From Nitrospirillum viridazoti CBAmc (GTDB taxonomy: Bacteria; Pseudomonadota; Alphaproteobacteria; Azospirillales; Azospirillaceae): DNA of 64,000 nucleotides. The position numbers and the translations under genes are program-made. Below, in pieces: positions 53,444 through 61,822 of this stretch (position 1 is the stretch's first letter; each line of letters begins with the position of its first letter). The notes under the pieces are model-generated. The model was not told where the DNA came from. It made no database searches and saw only the letters and a list, made by a program, of their open reading frames with translations. The DNA lies in assembly GCF_000730165.1 (NCBI RefSeq), contig NZ_CP022111.1, positions 1-64,000 of the forward strand, read 5' to 3'.

Positions 53444-56377
53444 ATGAAGGGATTTGAGAGCAGGATCCGTCAGTCGCTGCTGACGGGCGCCGCCCTTGGC
53501 GTGTGCGCCCTCACGATGTCGACGACGGCCTACGCCGCGGCGGCGGCCGACGATCTGCAGGAAATCGTCATCACGGGTTCGCGTATTAAGACGGATTCGT
53601 CCGCCGGCATCAGCCCGATCACCAGCGTCGGCAGCGAGGAAATCAAGCTGCAGGGCGCCACCCGCATCGAAGACGTGATCAACAACCTGCCCCAGGCCTT
53701 CGCCGGCCAGGGCAGTGCGATTTCCAACGGCTCCACCGGTACCGCCACGGTCGACCTGCGCGACCTGGGCCCGTCCCGTACCCTGGTGCTGGTCAACGGC
53801 CACCGCATGCCTGCCGGTTCGCCGCTGAACCCGGCCGCCGACTTGAACGAAATTCCTGACGCCCTGGTGAAGCGCATCGACGTGCTGACCGGTGGCGCCT
53901 CGGCCGTGTACGGCGCCGACGCCGTCGCCGGCGTCGTCAACTTCGTGATGGACGACAATTTCGAAGGCGCCAAGGCTGACATCAGCTACAGCTTCTACCA
54001 GCACAACAACGACAGCACGAAGATCCAGAACGCCGTCAAGGCGCGCAACTTCGGCCTGCCGGAAGACGACGTCACCGACGGCTTCACCCGCACCTACTCC
54101 GGCGTGCTGGGTGTGAACACCCCCGACGGCAAGGGCAACATCACCGTCTACGCCGACTATCGCAAGACGATGGCCGTGACGCAGGACAAGCGCGACTACA
54201 GCGCCTGCGCCATCAGCGTCTCCAAGACCGGCGCCTACTCCTGCGGCGGCTCGGGCACCACGGCCCCGGCCCAGATCGTCGACAACATCGGTGGCGGCGA
54301 CTACGTCGTCAACGGCACGTCGCTGAATGACTACACCGCTGCGTCGGCGTTCAACTACGCGCCGTACAACTACTATCAGCGTCCTGACCAGCGTTATTCC
54401 GCGGGCTTCTTCGGTCACTACGAATTCAACCCGCACGTCCAGGTCTACACCGAGTTCATGTTCCACGACGACCACACGGTCGCTCAGATCGCCCCCTCGG
54501 GCGTGTTCGGTCAGGAATTCCTCATCGGCTGCGACAGCCCGCTGCTGTCCGCCAGCGAAGTCACCACGCTCTGCACCAACAACGGCCTGACCGCCTCTGA
54601 CAAGGCCGATGTGAGCGTCCTGCGCCGTAACGTCGAAGGCGGCGGCCGTATCGACGACCTGCGCCACACCTCATACCGCGAACTGGTCGGCCTGAAGGGC
54701 GATCTGTGGGACGGCTGGAGCTATGACGTCTACGCCCAGCGCAGCACCGTCATCCTGTCGGAAACCTACAAGAACGACTTCTCGCTGGCCCGTACGGCCG
54801 AGGCGTTCAACGCCACGACCGACGCCAACGGCAAGCTGGTCTGCGCCAATTCCGCCGCCGTGGCCGCCGGCTGCGTGCCCTACAACGTGTTCAACAGCAG
54901 CACGGCCATCGATCCGGCCGCGCTGAGCTACCTGCAGACCCCGGGCTTCAAGGAAGGTTCGACCGTCCAGGACGTCGTCGACGCCTCCATCAGCGGTGAC
55001 CTGGGCCGTTATGGCATCCAGAGCCCGCTGGCCAGCCATGGTGTCGGCATCGCGTTCGGTACCGAATACCGTCGTGAAGAGCTGACCCTGAAGGTCGACC
55101 AGGAATTCGACAGCGGCGACCTGGCGGGCCAGGGCGGCCCGACCCACGGTGTGGCCGGTGCCTACGACGTCCGTGAAGCCTTCATGGAAGTCAAGATCCC
55201 GCTGGTCCAGGACAAGCCCTTCATTAAGGACCTGAACCTGGAAGGCGGTTACCGCTATTCCGACTACAGCACCTCCGGCGCCACCGACACCTACAAGGTG
55301 GGTGGTGAGTGGGCTCCGACCTCGGACATCCGCTTCCGCGCCGGCTTCAACCACGCCGTCCGCGCGCCGAACGTGGTCGAGCTGTTCACCCCGTCGGGCG
55401 TGGCCCTGGGCCTGTCGAACGACCCCTGCGCCGGTGCGGCCCCGACCGCCACGGCCGCCCAGTGCGCCAACAGCGGTGTGACCGCTGCGCAGTATGGTCA
55501 CATCGTCGCCAACGGCGCCGGTCAGTACAACGACCTGGAAGGCGGCAACCCGAACCTGCAGCCTGAGTCGGCCGACACGCTGACCGTGGGTGCCGTGATC
55601 ACCCCGACCTTCCTGCCGGACCTGACCTTCTCGGCTGACTACTACAACATCAAGATCGACGGCCTGATCGGTGGTATCGGCGCCGACCTGATCCTGAACA
55701 ACTGCGTGAACGGCATCAACACCAGCTACTACTGCCCGCTGGTGAAGCGGTCGGCCACCGGTTCCCTGTGGCTGGGCACCTCCGGCTACGTGACCAACAC
55801 CAACCAGAACACCGGTAGCGAAGAGACGTCGGGCCTCGACTTCAACGCCAACTACCGTCTGGATCTGGCTGATATCGGTCTGGACAAGCTGGGCGCCCTG
55901 AACTTCAACTTCACCGGCACCTACATGCTGGACTTCGTCGTCGTGGCCCTGCCCGGCGAAGATGGTTACGATTGCGCCGGCTATTACGGCGCCACCTGCT
56001 CCACGCCGCTGCCGACGTGGCGTCACAAGGTCCGTGCGACCTGGGAAACGCCGTGGGACGCCACGCTGTCCGTGGCTTGGCGCCACATCAGCGGCACCCA
56101 ATGGGAAGTGCAGAGCAGCAACGCCACGCTGCACGGCACTGGCATCCCCGGTCTGAACCAGATCGACAGCTACGACTACTTCGACTTCGCGGCCTCGTAC
56201 CAGGTCAGCGATTGGCTGACCCTGAGCGGCGGCGTGAACAACGTCTTCGACAAGGATCCGCCGCTGGTCACGACCCAGGTGAACGGCAATTCCTCGTTCA
56301 TCAACGGCAACACCTATTCTCAGGTGTACGACAGCCTGGGCCGTTACTTCTTCTTCCAGGCTTCCGCCAAGTTCTAA
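53444..56377 (+). CDS. TonB-dependent receptor, large form, paralogue of 30560-33526 (977 aa)
   Basis: Outer-membrane uptake channel. The ATG at 53444 (MKGFESRIRQ) has GGAG nine bases ahead; an ATG five codons earlier is possible. Signal peptide, then DDLQEIVITGSRIK, plug motifs VINNLPQAFAGQ, RTLVLVNGHRM and GGASAVYGADAVAGVVNF. The barrel ends with FFFQASAKF. Order and wording of motifs closely follow the receptor at 30560-33526 (GPSRTLVL, ASAVYG, AVRAPN, NNVFDKDPP). The two are clear paralogues, sharing the 'SRIK' form of the TonB box. Codon use looks richer in CGT/GGT than its neighbours, consistent with high expression. Terminator follows directly. Ligand unknown. Confidence 0.9.
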   Translation: MKGFESRIRQSLLTGAALGVCALTMSTTAYAAAAADDLQEIVITGSRIKTDSSAGISPITSVGSEEIKLQGATRIEDVINNLPQAFAGQGSAISNGSTGTATVDLRDLGPSRTLVLVNGHRMPAGSPLNPAADLNEIPDALVKRIDVLTGGASAVYGADAVAGVVNFVMDDNFEGAKADISYSFYQHNNDSTKIQNAVKARNFGLPEDDVTDGFTRTYSGVLGVNTPDGKGNITVYADYRKTMAVTQDKRDYSACAISVSKTGAYSCGGSGTTAPAQIVDNIGGGDYVVNGTSLNDYTAASAFNYAPYNYYQRPDQRYSAGFFGHYEFNPHVQVYTEFMFHDDHTVAQIAPSGVFGQEFLIGCDSPLLSASEVTTLCTNNGLTASDKADVSVLRRNVEGGGRIDDLRHTSYRELVGLKGDLWDGWSYDVYAQRSTVILSETYKNDFSLARTAEAFNATTDANGKLVCANSAAVAAGCVPYNVFNSSTAIDPAALSYLQTPGFKEGSTVQDVVDASISGDLGRYGIQSPLASHGVGIAFGTEYRREELTLKVDQEFDSGDLAGQGGPTHGVAGAYDVREAFMEVKIPLVQDKPFIKDLNLEGGYRYSDYSTSGATDTYKVGGEWAPTSDIRFRAGFNHAVRAPNVVELFTPSGVALGLSNDPCAGAAPTATAAQCANSGVTAAQYGHIVANGAGQYNDLEGGNPNLQPESADTLTVGAVITPTFLPDLTFSADYYNIKIDGLIGGIGADLILNNCVNGINTSYYCPLVKRSATGSLWLGTSGYVTNTNQNTGSEETSGLDFNANYRLDLADIGLDKLGALNFNFTGTYMLDFVVVALPGEDGYDCAGYYGATCSTPLPTWRHKVRATWETPWDATLSVAWRHISGTQWEVQSSNATLHGTGIPGLNQIDSYDYFDFAASYQVSDWLTLSGGVNNVFDKDPPLVTTQVNGNSSFINGNTYSQVYDSLGRYFFFQASAKF

Positions 56378-56406
56378 TCGAACCAGGCATAGCCTACAGT
56401 CCAGAG

Positions 56407-56440
56407 ACGGCGGGTCCCCCGGGGCCCGCCGTTTTCTTTT
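56407..56440 (+). terminator. Intrinsic terminator after the TonB receptor
   Basis: Stem ACGGCGGG/CCCGCCGT (56407-56414 and 56425-56432) with TTTTCTTTT-type tail. It lies 30 bp after the stop. Confidence 0.9.
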
Positions 56441-56556
56441 GCCATTCAATGTCTTGGCGATGATTGCTTGGCCCTGGGCGACAGCCGTCGCTATTCCGCC
56501 CGATGTAAAGCCGTGGCACACTGCCACCACGCATCACGCCTTAGGAATTCCGGACC

Positions 56557-57087
56557 ATGTCGTTCAAGAAGATGCCGTCGTTGACGGCCGCCACCCTACT
56601 GCTGGCCTTGGCCGTGGCACCCGCCGCCCCTCAGCCGGCCCGCGCCGCCGAGAGCCTGGCCTCCTGCCGGGCCATTGGTGACGCCACCCGCCGCCTGGCC
56701 TGCTATGATGCCCTGGCCGCCGCCGCGGCCAACGCCCCGGCCGCCCCCCCCGCCGCCACTGCCAACGCCGCACCGGCCACCCCCGCCGTGCCGGAGGACC
56801 CCACGGCCCGGTTCGGCAAGGAAAAACTGCCGCGGACGGAAGAGCAGCAGGCCAAAGACGACGCCGAGCAGGATGAGGAGATGCACTCCACCGTCGCCTC
56901 GGCGGTGGCCCTGCCCTATCGCCTGTTCGCGGTGACCCTGGCCAACGGACAAACCTGGGTCAGCAAGGAGGCACTGACCTTCGATCCCAAGCCGGGCGAC
57001 GAGGTGCGCGTCATGCACGGCCTGTTCGGCAGCTACTCCATGGTGGTGGGCCGCAGCCGGCCGGCGAAGGCCACCCGCGTCAGTTGA
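56557..57087 (+). CDS. Small exported protein of unknown function (176 aa)
   Basis: I cannot name the family firmly. A signal peptide (LTAATLLLALAVAPAAPQPARA) is followed by the block SCRAIGDATRRLACYDALA. This C..I.D..RRL.CYD motif recurs at the N-terminus of several small periplasmic proteins, including T6SS VasI-like ones. An Ala/Pro-rich spacer, an acidic stretch (KDDAEQDEEM) and a C-terminal beta-type block RLFAVTLANGQTWVSKEAL, VRVMHGLFGSYSMVVGRSR complete it. The two Cys may form a disulfide. Single gene with its own terminator at 57123; nothing in the context suggests secretion. Confidence 0.7.
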   Translation: MSFKKMPSLTAATLLLALAVAPAAPQPARAAESLASCRAIGDATRRLACYDALAAAAANAPAAPPAATANAAPATPAVPEDPTARFGKEKLPRTEEQQAKDDAEQDEEMHSTVASAVALPYRLFAVTLANGQTWVSKEALTFDPKPGDEVRVMHGLFGSYSMVVGRSRPAKATRVS

Positions 57088-57122
57088 CCGTCCATCAGCA
57101 CCGCCACAACCGGTCATTTCTG

Positions 57123-57149
57123 AAGGGCGGCCCACCCGGCCGCCCTTTT
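57123..57149 (+). terminator. Intrinsic terminator after the small exported protein
   Basis: Perfect 10-bp stem, AAGGGCGGCC (57123-57132) with GGCCGCCCTT (57138-57147), followed by TT, about 35 bp after the stop. Confidence 0.85.
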
Positions 57150-57179
57150 CGCAGGAAACCCGGCTGACACGAAGCCCGA

Positions 57180-58205
57180 CTATTGATTCCAGGCGCGGCG
57201 CAGGGCCTGGCCGCAGGCCATGCTGGCCAGATAGGCCTTCGGCGCCATGACCTCGCGCGCGATCAGGCCATAGGTGCGGCGGTCGGCGCTGATCCAGGGA
57301 TAGAAGCCCATCATGCCCGGGCTGCTGAAGGCGCCGTCGCCGCCGGGGCCATCCTCCACCCAATGGTTCAGGCTGTAATGCCAGGGCTGGGGCAAATCCG
57401 GCGCCTGCACGGCCGCGCAGTCCGGCCCCTGGGTACAGACGGGGTGGCTGCCAAGCAGGTCGTGGATGCGCAGATGGCCGGACACCACCTTGCGCAGGAA
57501 GGCGCCATAGGCGGCCGGGCTGGCCTTCAGCCCGCCGGACACACGGGGGGCGGCATAGTCCAGGTGCAGGTCCGGGCCCAATACCCGCCGCACCTCCGCC
57601 GCCAACCCGTAGCGATCCAAATCGCCCAGGCCCAGGGTGGTGGCCAGATGCTGGTCGTGGCCGCCGTTATAGCTGAACCGGCCCTGGTGCTCGGCATTCA
57701 GCAAGCCGTTGCCGCGCCGGTCCAGGCAGGCGGCTACGGTGTGGGCGGCGAAACAGGCCAGCGGGTTGAAGTTGTCATAGCCGGACCGCATCTCCAGCGC
57801 GTCCAGCTGATCCGGCGTCAACTGGCCGCCCACCCGCTCCACCACATAGGCGGCGAAGACCAGCTTGCTGGCGCTGGCCACCTGCAAAGGCTTGTTGGCG
57901 CTGTAGCGGTTGCCCCGGCTGCCGCTGGCCAGGGTCCCGCTGCCGTCGCCGATCTCCCAGTAAAAATCGCCCATTTCCCGGCACGCGGCGTCGGTGCTGG
58001 CCGCCGCCGCAACGGCCGCGCGGCGGCGGGCCAGGCCATGATGGGGATCGGCCTTCTGGTACGCCTGGATCTGCAGGGCATCCATCGGAATGGCATGGGC
58101 GACCTCCGGCGAGGCCGGCGATTGGGCGTGGGCGCCGGCGGCGGCCATCAAGGCGGCACCCGACAGGCCTGCCGCCAGGGCGGCTGCCCGCCATGTCACC
58201 GTCAT
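57180..58205 (-). CDS. Exported serine hydrolase, class C/PBP-like (341 aa)
   Basis: Penicillin-binding-protein/beta-lactamase-fold hydrolase. Counting from the ATG at 58205, a signal peptide ends near AGAHAQ (about 28). The SxxK catalytic motif is SASK (111-114). SYN (178-180) could be the second (YxN/SxN) motif, and the C-terminal region has GPGGDGAFSSPG. I do not see a clear KTG triad. Cysteines (CREMG, LACFAAHTVAAC, CTQGPDC) could form disulfides. It is probably a D,D-peptidase or esterase rather than a resistance beta-lactamase. A GTG start 14 codons earlier is also possible. Divergent from the lipase gene, about 250 bp apart. Confidence 0.75.
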   Translation of the reverse strand: MTVTWRAAALAAGLSGAALMAAAGAHAQSPASPEVAHAIPMDALQIQAYQKADPHHGLARRRAAVAAAASTDAACREMGDFYWEIGDGSGTLASGSRGNRYSANKPLQVASASKLVFAAYVVERVGGQLTPDQLDALEMRSGYDNFNPLACFAAHTVAACLDRRGNGLLNAEHQGRFSYNGGHDQHLATTLGLGDLDRYGLAAEVRRVLGPDLHLDYAAPRVSGGLKASPAAYGAFLRKVVSGHLRIHDLLGSHPVCTQGPDCAAVQAPDLPQPWHYSLNHWVEDGPGGDGAFSSPGMMGFYPWISADRRTYGLIAREVMAPKAYLASMACGQALRRAWNQ

Positions 58206-58455
58206 TTCCAACACCCGCCGTTGCACACGCACGTCCGCCGACCACACCCATTGCCCAGAGCGCAGCCATGATATCAGTCGCCCCCGGTGGCGGGTATGGA
58301 CGGGGCCGGTACTGTCGTCTTTGTCGCAGGCGCGCTATCCCGGCGATATGCATCTCATGCGCGTGTTGAACGGAAAATACATACGTATTAATTGTGGTGT
58401 CGCCTTCAATTTGGACGCTCCCCAGGGCGTCCTGCAATCAGCGGGAGTAAACGGG

Positions 58456-59751
58456 ATGGCAACGACCTATGATGCGTGGCAGACCACCTTCTTCTTCAAC
58501 AACATCGCCAATGACGCCAGTGGGCAGGACGTGACGGTGGACTTGGACAAGTCCCTGCCGAAAAGCGCCGCCCTGCAGGCGGGTGCCACGGCGGCGGCGG
58601 CACAGCTGACGGCCATCCTGACGGCCGGCGTCGACAAGGCGATCAAGGCCGCCGGATCGCAGCTGGGCGCCGACGACTGGACCGTGGTGTGGGGCCCCCA
58701 GGTCCTCTGCATCGATCCGGTCGCATTAAGCGTCCGTTGGGAGGCGTCGCCGCCCACCGCCCGCTTCAACGCCGCCAACGCCCTGTTCGTGGTCTATAGC
58801 CCCACGCTGGCCCGCTACGTCGTGGCCATCGCCGCCACCAACTTCAAATCCTTCTACGACTGGCTGAAGGAGGATTTCGCCGTGGCCACCGTGGTGGCGT
58901 GGGAGGGGGCTTTGCAGATGTGGAACGGCGGCACCAACGACACCCAGCCCAGTGACCAGATCCCCTGCATCTCCATGGCGACCTACACCGGCATCACAAA
59001 CCTGCTCGGCATCGTCGACACCCAGATCACCCAGCAGACCTTGGTGACCTTCCTCAAGGGGTTGACCCCGCCGTCCGGCACCACGCTGACTTTCACCGGC
59101 CATTCGCTGGCGGGCGCCCTGTCGCCGACGCTGGCCATGGCCTGCTTCGACCCCACCGCCGGCCTGTTGCAGGGCAGTTCGTGGACGGCCGGCGACGCCA
59201 TGATCTACGCCACCGCCGGCGCCACCCCGGGCAACGCCCCCTTCGCGGCGCTGGTCAACGGCACCGCCTGGGCGGGTAGCGACCAGACGGGCAGCCAGCC
59301 CTGGCAGATCTGGAACCACGACATGTACAACAACGTGGATGTGGTGCCCCACGCCTGGGGGTCCGCCATGCTGGACGCCATTCCCGGCTATTACGGCACC
59401 TATTATGGCCCGCTGACCACCGACCTCATCACCCACCTCATCTCGCACGCCCGCGCCTATGCCAAGAAGGGTGAGGCCGTGGCCGGCCCCTACACCCCCA
59501 TCAACAACCAGGCGCTGAATCCCGAGGGGCAGTCCGCCGCCTTCGACGAATTCGTCTCCAGCTACAAGGTGTCCGAGGGTGGCGGCGAGGTGATCGAGTA
59601 CTTGACCCCGGCCCAGGCCGCGGCGGTATCGCCCCCGCCCACGGACAAGACGCAGGTATCCTGGACCGAGCAGGTGCTGTTCCAGCACACCACGGCCTAT
59701 GGCCAGTTGATTCTGCAGAACCCGCCCCAGCCGGTGAAGTCGGCATCTTAG
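58456..59751 (+). CDS. Lipase class 3-like hydrolase (431 aa)
   Basis: Alpha/beta hydrolase with the lipase nucleophile elbow TFTGHSLAGALSPTLA (Ser217 in GHSLAG). WNHDMYNNVDVVPHAWGS could give the acid, and HLISHARAY or HTTAY the histidine of the triad; these are guesses. The ATG at 58456 follows a GGGAG ribosome site; the frame continues 122 codons upstream over the divergent gene and is not used. No signal peptide is evident, but the N-terminus (YDAWQTTFFFNNIAND) looks folded from the start. Lipase with no Gly-Cys chaperone or secretion gene nearby, so function in the cell is open. Convergent with aceB. Confidence 0.75.
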   Translation: MATTYDAWQTTFFFNNIANDASGQDVTVDLDKSLPKSAALQAGATAAAAQLTAILTAGVDKAIKAAGSQLGADDWTVVWGPQVLCIDPVALSVRWEASPPTARFNAANALFVVYSPTLARYVVAIAATNFKSFYDWLKEDFAVATVVAWEGALQMWNGGTNDTQPSDQIPCISMATYTGITNLLGIVDTQITQQTLVTFLKGLTPPSGTTLTFTGHSLAGALSPTLAMACFDPTAGLLQGSSWTAGDAMIYATAGATPGNAPFAALVNGTAWAGSDQTGSQPWQIWNHDMYNNVDVVPHAWGSAMLDAIPGYYGTYYGPLTTDLITHLISHARAYAKKGEAVAGPYTPINNQALNPEGQSAAFDEFVSSYKVSEGGGEVIEYLTPAQAAAVSPPPTDKTQVSWTEQVLFQHTTAYGQLILQNPPQPVKSAS

Positions 59752-59775
59752 GATTGAAGGCGCTTCAATAAGGAA

Positions 59776-59801
59776 GGCCGGCGTCCATCCGGGCGCCGGC
59801 C
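59776..59801. terminator. Hairpin between convergent lipase and aceB
   Basis: Perfect 8-bp stem, GGCCGGCG with CGCCGGCC, without a T-run. A second CGCCC/GGGCG hairpin follows at about 59818-59836. Together they can stop both convergent transcripts. Confidence 0.55.
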
Positions 59802-59855
59802 ATTCCCTGCGGTCTTCGCCCTTTTGCTTGGGCGTTCCTCCCTCTCCCCGGGAAC

Positions 59856-61502
59856 TCAGGAACCAGCCTCCATCAGCCGGTCATAGGCTGGCAGGGTCAG
59901 GAATTCGGCGAAGCGGTGCTGAAACACCAGGTCGGAGAACAGGCGGGCCGCCTCCTCATGGCGGCTGTGGGCCAGGGCCACCTCCCCCACGCGGCCGATC
60001 CAGGCGGCCAGTTCCTCCTTGATGACCCGCTCCACCAGGGCATGGTCGACGGTGCGGCCGTCGTCCAGTTGGGCGCCGTGGCGCAGCCACTGCCAGACCT
60101 GGGCGCGGCTGATCTCCGCCGTTGCGGCGTCCTCCATCAGGTTGAACAGGGGCACGCAACCCTGGCCGCGCAACCAGGCCTCGATATAGCCGATGCCCAC
60201 CGCCACGTTCTGGCGCAGACCCGCCTCGGTGCGGGGGCCTTGGGGGACGGCCAGCAGATCCTCCGCCGTCACTCGCACGTCGTGGCAGGTGGCGTGGATT
60301 TGGTTGGGGGTGCGCATCAGGTCGTCGAACACCTCGCGCGCCACCGGCACCAGCGCCGGGTGGGCCACCCAGGTGCCGTCATGGCCATTGCGGGCCTCCC
60401 GCTCCTTGTCCGCTCGCACTTGGGCGAAGGCGCGGTCGTTGGCGACCGGGTCATCTTTCACCGGGATGTAGGCCGCCATGCCGCCGATGGCCGGGGCGCC
60501 GCGGCGGTGGCAAGTCTTCACTGCAAGGCGGGAGTAGGCGTTCAGAAAGGCCTTGTCCATGGTGACGGCCGCGCGGTCGGGCAGCAGGGCGTCGGGGTCG
60601 TTCCGGAACTTCTTGATGAAGCTGAAGATGTAGTCCCAGCGGCCGCAGTTCAGGCCGGCGGAATGGCAGCGCAGCTCATACAGGATCTCGTCCATCTCGA
60701 AGGCCGCCAGGATGCTTTCGATCAGCACCGTGGCCTTGATGGTGCCGGGGGGCAGGTCCAGGCATTCCTGGGCATGCAGAAAGACATCGTTCCACAGCCG
60801 CGCCTCGGCCCGGCCCTCGATCTTGGGCAGGTAGAAATAGGGGCCGCTGCCCCGGGCCAGCAGTTCGCGGGCGTTGTGGAAGAAATAGAGGCCGAAGTCG
60901 AACAGGGCGGCCGACACGGGCCGGCCGTCGATCAGCACGTGCTTTTCCTCCAGGTGCCAGCCGCGGGGGCGGACCATCAGCACGGCGACCTTGTCGTTCA
61001 GGGCATAGCTCTTGCCCGACACCGCGTCGGTATGGGTGATGGTGCGGCGGATGGCGTCGCGCAGGTTGACTTGGCCGTCCATGACGTTGGACCAGGTCGG
61101 GGCGTTGCTGTCCTCGAAATCGGCCATGAACACCTGCGCGCCTGAATTCAGCGCGTTGATGATCATCTTGCGCTCGACGGGGCCGGTGATCTCCACCCGG
61201 CGGTCGCGCAGGTCGGCCGGCTGCGGCTCGACCGTCCATTCCTCGTGCCGGGCATAGCCGCAGGCGGGGTTGAAGGCCGGCTTCTCGCCGGCGTCCAGAC
61301 GGGCTTGGCGCTCCACCCGCTTTTCCAGCAGATAGCGCCGGCGCCAACCGAAGCGGCGTTCCAGGTCGGCCACGAAGGCCAGGGCGGCGGGGGTCAGGAG
61401 GACATCATAGCCGGGCTTGGACGCGGCGCGGATCTCGATACGGCCTACCGGGGCGTCCGGGGACAGGCGGGGGGCCGAGGGGGCGAGCAGAGCGTCAGGC
61501 AT
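59856..61502 (-). CDS. aceB: Malate synthase A (548 aa)
   Basis: Second enzyme of the glyoxylate shunt: glyoxylate plus acetyl-CoA gives malate. Length is that of the A-form (about 530-550) rather than the 720-aa G-form. Hallmark stretches include GPVERKMIINALNSGAQVFM, ADFEDSNAPTWSN, TIKATVLIESILAAFEMDEI and HSAGLNCGRWDYIFSFIKKF. The catalytic Arg/Asp/Glu positions thus appear intact. Gene lies on the same strand as aceA and follows it by 320 bp of REP-like repeats. Probably controlled together with aceA by the divergent ScfR-type regulator. Confidence 0.95.
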   Translation of the reverse strand: MPDALLAPSAPRLSPDAPVGRIEIRAASKPGYDVLLTPAALAFVADLERRFGWRRRYLLEKRVERQARLDAGEKPAFNPACGYARHEEWTVEPQPADLRDRRVEITGPVERKMIINALNSGAQVFMADFEDSNAPTWSNVMDGQVNLRDAIRRTITHTDAVSGKSYALNDKVAVLMVRPRGWHLEEKHVLIDGRPVSAALFDFGLYFFHNARELLARGSGPYFYLPKIEGRAEARLWNDVFLHAQECLDLPPGTIKATVLIESILAAFEMDEILYELRCHSAGLNCGRWDYIFSFIKKFRNDPDALLPDRAAVTMDKAFLNAYSRLAVKTCHRRGAPAIGGMAAYIPVKDDPVANDRAFAQVRADKEREARNGHDGTWVAHPALVPVAREVFDDLMRTPNQIHATCHDVRVTAEDLLAVPQGPRTEAGLRQNVAVGIGYIEAWLRGQGCVPLFNLMEDAATAEISRAQVWQWLRHGAQLDDGRTVDHALVERVIKEELAAWIGRVGEVALAHSRHEEAARLFSDLVFQHRFAEFLTLPAYDRLMEAGS

Positions 61503-61574
61503 GATACCTCTCCCTTCAGATCAGGGGGCCCGTCGCGGATAGGCTCAGGCCCTCGGAGGCGGTGTAGGGGGCAG

Positions 61575-61625
61575 GGGTGCGGCGGCGGGACGCTCCAGCG
61601 TCGTTTAAACCCCGTCGCCGCACCC
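61575..61625. repeat. REP-like palindrome, copy 1
   Basis: Long arms GGGTGCGGCGGCGGG and CCCGTCGCCGCACCC (one G-T mismatch) enclose a GACGCT-CC-AGCGTC inner palindrome. It shares a 27-bp core (61581-61607) with copy 2. Confidence 0.8.
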
Positions 61626-61707
61626 TTGCCAGGGCAGGGGATGGAATGGGCCATCCCTGCCGATCTCGTGGACGCGTTGGAATTTGGTGAAATCCGGAGG
61701 GGAAACC

Positions 61708-61753
61708 GGGCGGCGGCGGGACGCTCCAGCGTCGTTTATTCCCGCCGCCGCCC
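61708..61753. repeat. REP-like palindrome, copy 2
   Basis: Perfect arms GGGCGGCGGCGGGA (61708-61721) and TCCCGCCGCCGCCC (61740-61753) around the same GACGCTCCAGCGTC centre. It shares the 27-bp core with copy 1, in the same orientation. Likely an extragenic repeat that may dampen readthrough or stabilise aceA mRNA. Confidence 0.8.
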
Positions 61754-61822
61754 GAAGGGTGCTTCCAGGCGAACGGTGCGTCGGCCTTCCCTGGAGTCAC
61801 CCCGTTCCGGGGACGAAGACGA

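Noticed and set aside
57180-58205. Class A beta-lactamase resistance gene
   Set aside because: The SxxK motif is present, but I cannot see the SDN/KTG set or the omega-loop glutamate, so a housekeeping hydrolase is more likely.
61516-61800. Small minus-strand protein between aceA and aceB
   Set aside because: Its repeated WSVPP and NDAGASRRR segments are just translations of the REP-like palindromes.
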